From positions 1-7,014 of the forward strand of contig JAKBAQ010000147.1 in assembly GCA_021808985.1 (NCBI GenBank): DNA of 7,014 bases, in the 5' to 3' direction. Under the pieces are notes generated by a model. That model had not been told where the DNA came from. It saw only the letters and a program-made list of their open reading frames with translations, and did not search any database. Positions 1-4,380 of this stretch are shown here, one piece after another; the stretch's first letter is position 1; every line of letters starts with the position of its first letter. Both the position numbers and the translations under genes were made by a program. Source of the DNA: Pseudomonadota bacterium (GTDB lineage Bacteria > Pseudomonadota > Alphaproteobacteria > Acetobacterales > Acetobacteraceae).

Positions 1-34
1 CACATATTGAAATTATTAAAAATTTTTGCGGGGT

Positions 35-64
35 TTGGGGCGCTTTTCATGAAAAGCGCCCCAA
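35..64. repeat. Perfect 30-bp palindrome A (TCATGA centre)
   Basis: Positions 35-49 are the exact reverse complement of 50-64, with no mismatch and no spacer. The arms start TTGGGGCGC and meet at TCATGA. As RNA or cruciform DNA this forms a stem of about 13 bp with a 4-base tip. The flanking bases (T at 34, G at 65) do not extend the symmetry. Confidence 0.9.
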
Positions 65-67
65 GAT

Positions 68-97
68 TCTGGCCCTTTTTTGCAAAAAAGGGCCAGA
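68..97. repeat. Perfect 30-bp palindrome B (TTGCAA centre)
   Basis: Positions 68-82 are the exact reverse complement of 83-97. The arms start TCTGGCCC, followed by a T6 run, a GC centre and an A6 run. It has the same length as palindrome A and lies 3 bp from it (GAT, 65-67), but the arm sequences differ, so it is not a simple duplication of A. The GC-rich base plus A/T-rich tip is common in bidirectional terminators and in small palindromic repeats. Confidence 0.9.
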
Positions 98-156
98 CCC
101 CAAAAAACTTTTGAGAATTATCCTTAATGTTTTTGCAGAGACGGCTGAAACAGTCT

Positions 157-330
157 CTAAAGCCCGGCGGCGGCGCGCTGGAGGGCGACGAGCAGGCCCT
201 CGCCGATATGGGTGACGCCATCGATGATGACGGTGGCGACCAGCGAGGCGATCAGGACATATTCAATGGAGGTGACGGCCCGGCGGTCAGCCTTCAGCCG
301 TTGCAATTGAACCCATAAACGTATCAGCAC
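157..330 (-). CDS. Flp/Fap-type (type IVb) pilin-like small membrane protein
   Basis: This small protein has the layout of a Flp prepilin, the major subunit of Tad-type adhesion pili. A short basic leader ends RLKADRRA, then comes VTSIEYVLIASLVATVII, a hydrophobic helix carrying the invariant Glu at +5 and Tyr at +6 of the predicted mature pilin, then a short tail ending at TAG. Two oddities stand out. Residue -1 is Ala, where Gly is usual for the prepilin peptidase, and no ATG precedes the pilin core. Candidate starts are TTG 348, GTG 345, GTG 330 and TTG 306. I chose GTG 330 (57 aa) because it gives a normal 18-residue leader and lies 7 bases from a GGGGAT stretch; TTG 348 would give 63 aa. 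No other tad/cpa genes are visible, so it looks like an orphan pilin here. Family call is good; start is uncertain. Confidence 0.68.
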   Translation of the reverse strand: MLIRLWVQLQRLKADRRAVTSIEYVLIASLVATVIIDGVTHIGEGLLVALQRAAAGL

Positions 331-331
331 C

Positions 332-366
332 GCGTATCCCCACACCAAACTGGTTTGGGGATACGC
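332..366. promoter_or_regulatory. Strong hairpin between the aldehyde dehydrogenase and pilin genes
   Basis: Positions 332-342 (GCGTATCCCCA) pair fully with 356-366. After one mismatch (343/355), 344-347 pair with 351-354, leaving a 3-base loop. No T-run follows on either strand, so this is not a typical intrinsic terminator. On the minus strand it lies in the 60-bp gap after the aldehyde dehydrogenase stop and directly upstream of GTG 330. It would contain the alternative pilin starts TTG 348 and GTG 345 and the only SD-like GGGG. It could stabilise an mRNA end, mark a processing point or limit pilin translation. The pairing is seen; the role is inferred. Confidence 0.55.
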
Positions 367-390
367 AGGAAAGCTTAATGCCCGGTAAAA

Positions 391-1776
391 TCAGGGCAGG
401 CGCAGGTGAAAAGACTGCGGCCGGGTGAGTTGTTCGTAACCCCAGACGGACAAGGTGTGGCCGCGCCCGGTATCCTTGACGCCGACCCAGGGCAGCGCGG
501 GGTCCAGATAGTCGCAACGGTTCATGAAGACCGTGCCGGTTTCAATCCGCGCGCCGATGGCTTCGACGGCGGCGATGTCAGTTGAGAACAGGGCGGCGGT
601 GAGGCCGTATTCGCTGTCATTCATCAGGCGGATGGCTTCTTCGTCGGAGCTTACCTTCATGATGCCCACGACGGGGCCGAAGGTCTCCTCGGTCATCACG
701 CGCATGTTATGCGTGACATCGACCAGGATTTGCGGCGCGAGATAGGGCGTGCCGGCCTGATCGGCCGGGAAGGCCGCGGGGTCTATGAGGGCGCGGGCAC
801 CTTGGGAGACGGCTTCCTCAACCTGGCCGCGGATGAAGGCCGCCGCCTTGGCGGAGACGACCGGGCCGAGATTGGTCTCGGGCTCAACCGGGTTGCCCAG
901 GCGGTACTGGCGGGTGACCTCCACGGCCTTGGCGACGAATTCGTCATACACGGCCTCGTGGACATAAATGCGCTCAATGCCGCAGCAGGACTGGCCGGAG
1001 TTGAAGAAGGCGCCGTCCACCAGGTTTTCGGCCGCGAAGGCGACGTCGGCGTCGGCGCGGACATAGGCGGGGTCCTTGCCGCCGAGTTCCAGGCCGACGG
1101 AGATGAAACGGTCAGCCGCGGCGCGCGAGACGGCGTGGCCGACGGGGACCGAGCCGGTGAAGGCGACATGGGCGATGCGCGGGTCCTTCACCAGCGCCTC
1201 GGCGGTGGCGCCGGAGATGTGCAGGTGCTGGAACACGCCCTCGGGCAGGCCGGCTTCATCGAACGCCTGCTGGAAACGCTCGGCGATGAGCTGGGTTTGC
1301 GCCGCGTGTTTGAGCACGACGGTGTTACCCGCCATGATGGCCGGCATGATGGTGTTGATGGCGGTGAGGAAAGGATAGTTCCACGGGGCGATGACGAAGA
1401 CGACGCCGAGCGGGACGCGCTTGACGAACCGCTTGAAGCCGGATTTGGGGCCGGGGTCGAGCGGGGCGAGGCCTTCTGCGGCGGCGTCGATCATGAAGCG
1501 GGCGCGCTCCACGCAGCCGCGCACCTCGCCAGGGGCCTGGGAGATGGGACGGCCCATGGACCAGGCGAGGTCGAGGGCGATTTCATCGCTGTGGCGCAGC
1601 AGGGCCTCGCAGAATTTATGGCCCAGGGCGGCGCGCTCCTCCAGGCCGCGCGCGGCCCAGAGAGGCTGGGCGGCGACCGACTGGTTGAACACCGTATCAA
1701 TCCGCGCCGCCTCGGCGAAGGGGCGCTCAGCGTAGACGCTGCCGTCCACCGGTGAAATCGTCTGCTGCATGCTCAT
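391..1776 (-). CDS. NAD(P)-dependent aldehyde dehydrogenase family protein
   Basis: This 461-residue enzyme oxidises an aldehyde to its carboxylic acid with NAD(P)+ in the cytoplasm. All family hallmarks are present: PWNYP with catalytic Asn133, VVLKHA with cofactor-binding Lys156, the FTGSVPVG glycine motif (206-213), ELGGKDP with general base Glu230, GQSCCG with nucleophile Cys264, and EETFGPV (363-369) for ribose binding. The length suits the shorter soluble (succinate-semialdehyde-dehydrogenase-like) branch. The C-terminus (MNRCDYLDPALPW to LTRPQSFHLR) is distinctive and may define a subfamily, but I cannot name the substrate. The frame stays open upstream to 2373, but that part is a shadow of the membrane-protein gene. 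The true start is ATG 1776, with GAGGAAA at 1785-1791 eight bases before it. It overlaps the preceding gene's stop (ATGA), suggesting translational coupling. Confidence 0.93.
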   Translation of the reverse strand: MSMQQTISPVDGSVYAERPFAEAARIDTVFNQSVAAQPLWAARGLEERAALGHKFCEALLRHSDEIALDLAWSMGRPISQAPGEVRGCVERARFMIDAAAEGLAPLDPGPKSGFKRFVKRVPLGVVFVIAPWNYPFLTAINTIMPAIMAGNTVVLKHAAQTQLIAERFQQAFDEAGLPEGVFQHLHISGATAEALVKDPRIAHVAFTGSVPVGHAVSRAAADRFISVGLELGGKDPAYVRADADVAFAAENLVDGAFFNSGQSCCGIERIYVHEAVYDEFVAKAVEVTRQYRLGNPVEPETNLGPVVSAKAAAFIRGQVEEAVSQGARALIDPAAFPADQAGTPYLAPQILVDVTHNMRVMTEETFGPVVGIMKVSSDEEAIRLMNDSEYGLTAALFSTDIAAVEAIGARIETGTVFMNRCDYLDPALPWVGVKDTGRGHTLSVWGYEQLTRPQSFHLRLP

Positions 1777-2729
1777 GATTTTCGTTTCCTCGTGTTGGTC
1801 CACAACTCGTTGCCAGCATAACATAAAGCCGCGGCGCTGGCCGGAGCCAGAAAATACAGCACACGGAACAGGAGAATAGCCCCCAGCGCCGTGGCGGGTG
1901 ACAGATAAACCGCGAGGCCCAGCAGCAGGACGGAGTCGAATACGCCGACCCCGGCGGGCAGGCCGGAGAAAATGCCGGCGGCGAAGGCCGCCAGGTAGAC
2001 GCCCAGCACATGCGCGTAGCTTAGGCCCGCCGTGTCGGGGAGCACAACATAGAGAATGGCGCAGGCGGTTGAAATATCGGCGCAGCCATAAAACAGCTGC
2101 AGCAGCGCCAGGCGCGGGCCGGGCAGCGGCACGCTCTGGCCGAAAATGACGATGACGGTGCGCCCGCCCACCGCCGCGACATAGAGCGCCATGGCGAACA
2201 CCAGCGCCGCGCCCACGGCCCGCAGAACCCAGGCGGCAATGGCGTGGCCGAACAGCGGCATGGCGACGGGGTCTAGCAGCAGCAGCAGGCCGAGCAGGGT
2301 GAGCAGGCCAAGGGTGAACATGCTGCCGGAAATGGCGACGATGCGCGCGATGCCAGCGGCGGGCACCCGCCACTGCGCGTAGAGCCGCAGGCGGATGGCG
2401 GCGGCGGAGAGCGCGGGCGCGCCCAGCACATGGCTGAGCGCGTAGGCGCAGAAGGAGGTGAAGGCGATGTGGAGCGCGCCGATGCGGGGCACGCTCTCGC
2501 GCCGGCGGGCGAAGAGGATGCCTGGAATGTCATACCCCGCCATGAGGCAGAGCGAGACGCCGAGCAGCATGAGCGCGTGGATGAACTCCGCGCGGGGGGT
2601 GGCGGCCACGGCGGCCAGAACGTCGCCCAGGCCGATGCGGCTGAGCGCGCCGCGCAGGCCGATGACAACCCCCACCAGGACGATGAGGCCCAGCACGGGG
2701 GGGATGTATCGGAGCGCGCGCTGCTTCAT
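1773..2729 (-). CDS. UPF0104 / lysylphosphatidylglycerol synthase transmembrane-region (MprF flippase-like) protein
   Basis: This is a polytopic inner-membrane protein of 318 residues with about seven or eight hydrophobic helices, near residues 8-26, 50-72, 87-112, 128-152, 163-187, 207-230, 241-276 and 283-305. It ends in a basic tail (TNTRKRKS). Family signatures are AYALSHVLGAPALSAAAIRL (95-114), GIFSGLPAGVGVFDS (252-266, matching the family's PGGLGVFE-like motif but with Asp for Glu) and LLFRVLYFLAP (286-296). In MprF this membrane region flips aminoacylated phospholipids. Here the C-terminal aminoacyltransferase domain is absent, as in stand-alone UPF0104 proteins, so lipid handling is only a family-based guess. 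The ATG lies 21 bp after the lysK stop with no clear Shine-Dalgarno, and the TGA overlaps the aldehyde dehydrogenase ATG. An operon with both neighbours is likely. Confidence 0.85.
   Translation of the reverse strand: MKQRALRYIPPVLGLIVLVGVVIGLRGALSRIGLGDVLAAVAATPRAEFIHALMLLGVSLCLMAGYDIPGILFARRRESVPRIGALHIAFTSFCAYALSHVLGAPALSAAAIRLRLYAQWRVPAAGIARIVAISGSMFTLGLLTLLGLLLLLDPVAMPLFGHAIAAWVLRAVGAALVFAMALYVAAVGGRTVIVIFGQSVPLPGPRLALLQLFYGCADISTACAILYVVLPDTAGLSYAHVLGVYLAAFAAGIFSGLPAGVGVFDSVLLLGLAVYLSPATALGAILLFRVLYFLAPASAAALCYAGNELWTNTRKRKS
1785..1791 (-). promoter_or_regulatory. Ribosome binding site deciding the aldehyde dehydrogenase start
   Basis: On the minus strand this reads GAGGAAA, eight bases before ATG 1776. 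A second in-frame ATG lies at 1770 (M-S-M). The spacing favours 1776, which also creates the ATGA overlap with the upstream gene. The site lies inside the last codons of the membrane-protein gene. Confidence 0.7.
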
Positions 2730-2750
2730 GGCGGGAGCCAGGCCGTGGAA

Positions 2751-4334
2751 CTAGGCAGCCTCCACGTCGCGGGCGAGCGCGCCCTCGACCAGGGCGATAG
2801 TGCGATCAACCCCGTAGAGCGCGATGAAGCCGCCGAAACGGGGGCCCTCGAGCTGGCCGAGCAGAACCTGATACAAACAGTCAAACCAGGATTTGAGCGG
2901 CGCGAAGGGGTGGCGCTTGCCGATGGCATAGACCAGGTTTTGCAGTTTCTCGGCTGGGGTTTCGCCGGGATATTGCGCCTGCTCGCCGGCCCGCAGGCTG
3001 GCGGCCAGATCGTTCAGACCATCACGCTCAACCGCGGTTGGGGCGCGGAACTGCTTTTTGGGCGCCACGAAATCGCGGTTGTAGACGATGGCGTGATGCA
3101 CCAGCCGGGCGAGGAAGGGGTAGGTCTCCGCATTGGCGCCGGGGATGTAGGCGCGGATGAAGCCCCAGAGCATGTCTGGGCTGTCAGCGTTGATGACCGA
3201 GGCGAGGTTGAGCAGCATGGTGAAGCCGATGGGCGAGCCGGCATGTTCGGGCAGCTGGCCGCCATGAATGTGCCAGGCCGGGTTTTCATGCGGCTTTTCC
3301 GCCGTGGGCAGCGCCGCCACGGCGGCGATGTAGTCATCCGTCGCGCGGGGGATGACATCAAAGAACAGGCGCTTGGCGCGCTGCGGCGCGTGATACATGA
3401 ACTGGCCCAGGCTCTCCTTGGGCGCGTAGGTGAGCCATTGCTCGACCGAGAGGCCGTTGCCCTTGGATTTGGAGATTTTCTGGCCCTTCTCGTCCAGGAA
3501 CAGCTCATAGGTGAGGCAGACCGGCGGCTCGGTGCCCAGCGCGCGCACGATGGCGGAGGAGAGTTTCACTGAATCGATGAGGTCCTTGCCGGACATCTCA
3601 TAGTCAACATCCAGGGCGTGCCAGCGCATCGCCCAGTCGGCCTTCCATTGCAGCTTGGCGGCGCCGCCGGTGACGGAGGTTTCATATTTCGTGTTGGTGT
3701 CGGGGTCGGTCCAGAATACGGTGCCGTGGGCGACGTCCACCTGGTCAATGGGCACCTGCATGACGATGCCGGTGCGCGGGTGGATGGGCAGGATGGGCGA
3801 ATAGCTGGCGCGCCGCTCGGCCCCGAGGCTGGGGCTGATGATGTCGACAATGGCGTCGTGATGCGCGAGCACGTGGAGGAGCGCATTGTCAAACCGGCCG
3901 GAGGCGTAATAGTCGGACGAGGAGGCGAACTCGAACTCAAAGCCGAACTCGTTCAGAAAATCCTGCAGCATGTTGTTGTTGTGCGCGCCGAAACTGTCAA
4001 ACTTGCCGAAGGGGTCGGGCACCTTGGTGAGCGGCTTGCCCAGGTGCTGCTTCAGCATGTCCTTGTTCGGCACATTGTCGGGGACTTTGCGCAGGCCGTC
4101 CATGTCATCGGAGAAGGCGAGCAGGCGCGAGGGCAGACCGGTGAGGTCAGTGAAGGCTTTGCGCACCCAGCTGGTGCGGGCAACCTCGCCAAAGGTGCCG
4201 ATATGCGGCAGGCCGGAGGGGCCGTAACCGGTCTCGAACAAGGCCTCGGTCTTGCCTTTTTGCGCCAGGCGCGCGGCAACACGTTCGGCTTCACGGAAGG
4301 GCCAGCTCTGCTGGGTAGAAATCTGTTCGCTCAT
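2751..4334 (-). CDS. lysK: Class I lysyl-tRNA synthetase
   Basis: This cytoplasmic enzyme charges tRNA-Lys with lysine using ATP. It is the class I form, unrelated to the class II LysS of most bacteria. At 527 residues it has normal family length. The Rossmann fold carries the HIGH-type motif as GLPHIGT (41-47) and the KMSKS motif as KISKSKG (286-292), and residues such as FSDDMDGLRKVPDNVP (74-89) and YEMSGKDLIDS (245-255) are typical of this family. The C-terminal helical part (about 340-527) would contact the anticodon. ATG 4334 starts the protein; the AGAGCGGGG upstream is a weak binding site. It is the first gene of a likely operon with the MprF-like membrane protein and aldehyde dehydrogenase, divergent from the helicase 46 bp away. 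It appears intact. Confidence 0.96.
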   Translation of the reverse strand: MSEQISTQQSWPFREAERVAARLAQKGKTEALFETGYGPSGLPHIGTFGEVARTSWVRKAFTDLTGLPSRLLAFSDDMDGLRKVPDNVPNKDMLKQHLGKPLTKVPDPFGKFDSFGAHNNNMLQDFLNEFGFEFEFASSSDYYASGRFDNALLHVLAHHDAIVDIISPSLGAERRASYSPILPIHPRTGIVMQVPIDQVDVAHGTVFWTDPDTNTKYETSVTGGAAKLQWKADWAMRWHALDVDYEMSGKDLIDSVKLSSAIVRALGTEPPVCLTYELFLDEKGQKISKSKGNGLSVEQWLTYAPKESLGQFMYHAPQRAKRLFFDVIPRATDDYIAAVAALPTAEKPHENPAWHIHGGQLPEHAGSPIGFTMLLNLASVINADSPDMLWGFIRAYIPGANAETYPFLARLVHHAIVYNRDFVAPKKQFRAPTAVERDGLNDLAASLRAGEQAQYPGETPAEKLQNLVYAIGKRHPFAPLKSWFDCLYQVLLGQLEGPRFGGFIALYGVDRTIALVEGALARDVEAA

Positions 4335-4380
4335 AGCCCCGCTCTATGGTCAAAATTCCGCCGCGTCTATACGGAGAGCA
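4335..4380. promoter_or_regulatory. 46-bp divergent intergenic region between lysK and the helicase gene
   Basis: The start codons of two oppositely transcribed genes are only 46 bp apart, so promoters for both must lie here or reach into the neighbouring coding sequence. On the minus strand a TATAGA (within 4367-4372) could be a -10 box for lysK, but I see no good -35 partner. On the plus strand GGAG at 4373-4376 is the likely helicase ribosome binding site, four bases from ATG 4381. No operator-like palindrome stands out. Shared control is possible but not shown. Confidence 0.4.

Larger units (their letters stand above)
18..107 (-). terminator. Composite three-stem palindromic structure, probable terminator for the minus-strand genes
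   Basis: This non-coding stretch folds into a three-way structure. A T5 run and a GGGG run at 23-27 and 30-33 pair with CCCC and A-run bases at 98-101 and 102-107, with two unpaired bases (28-29). This outer stem encloses two perfect palindromes (35-64 and 68-97). Read on the minus strand it lies about 50 bp past the pilin stop, and the outer stem is followed by a T5 run and AT-rich sequence (positions 27 down to about 6). That is the layout of an intrinsic terminator. The symmetry of the arms means it could also act on the plus strand or be a copy of a dispersed palindromic repeat. The structure is read directly from the sequence; its role is inference. Confidence 0.6.

Noticed and set aside
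127..318. Plus-strand 63-codon frame opposite the pilin
   Set aside because: It has no ribosome site or family resemblance, whereas the opposite strand carries a recognisable Flp pilin core.
709..1755. Plus-strand open frame of 348 codons antisense to the aldehyde dehydrogenase
   Set aside because: Its translation is Gly/Asp/Glu/Ala-rich with no recognisable motif, and it exactly opposes a gene with all catalytic motifs. Long antisense frames are expected in GC-rich coding DNA.
1777..2373. N-terminal extension of the aldehyde dehydrogenase frame
   Set aside because: The extension is Arg/Ala/His-rich and lies inside the membrane-protein gene. The enzyme family normally begins near ATG 1776, which has a good ribosome site.
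2430..3572. Plus-strand open frame of 380 codons opposite the membrane protein and lysK
   Set aside because: It spans two real genes and their junction on the other strand, has low-complexity composition, and shows no family motif or ribosome site.
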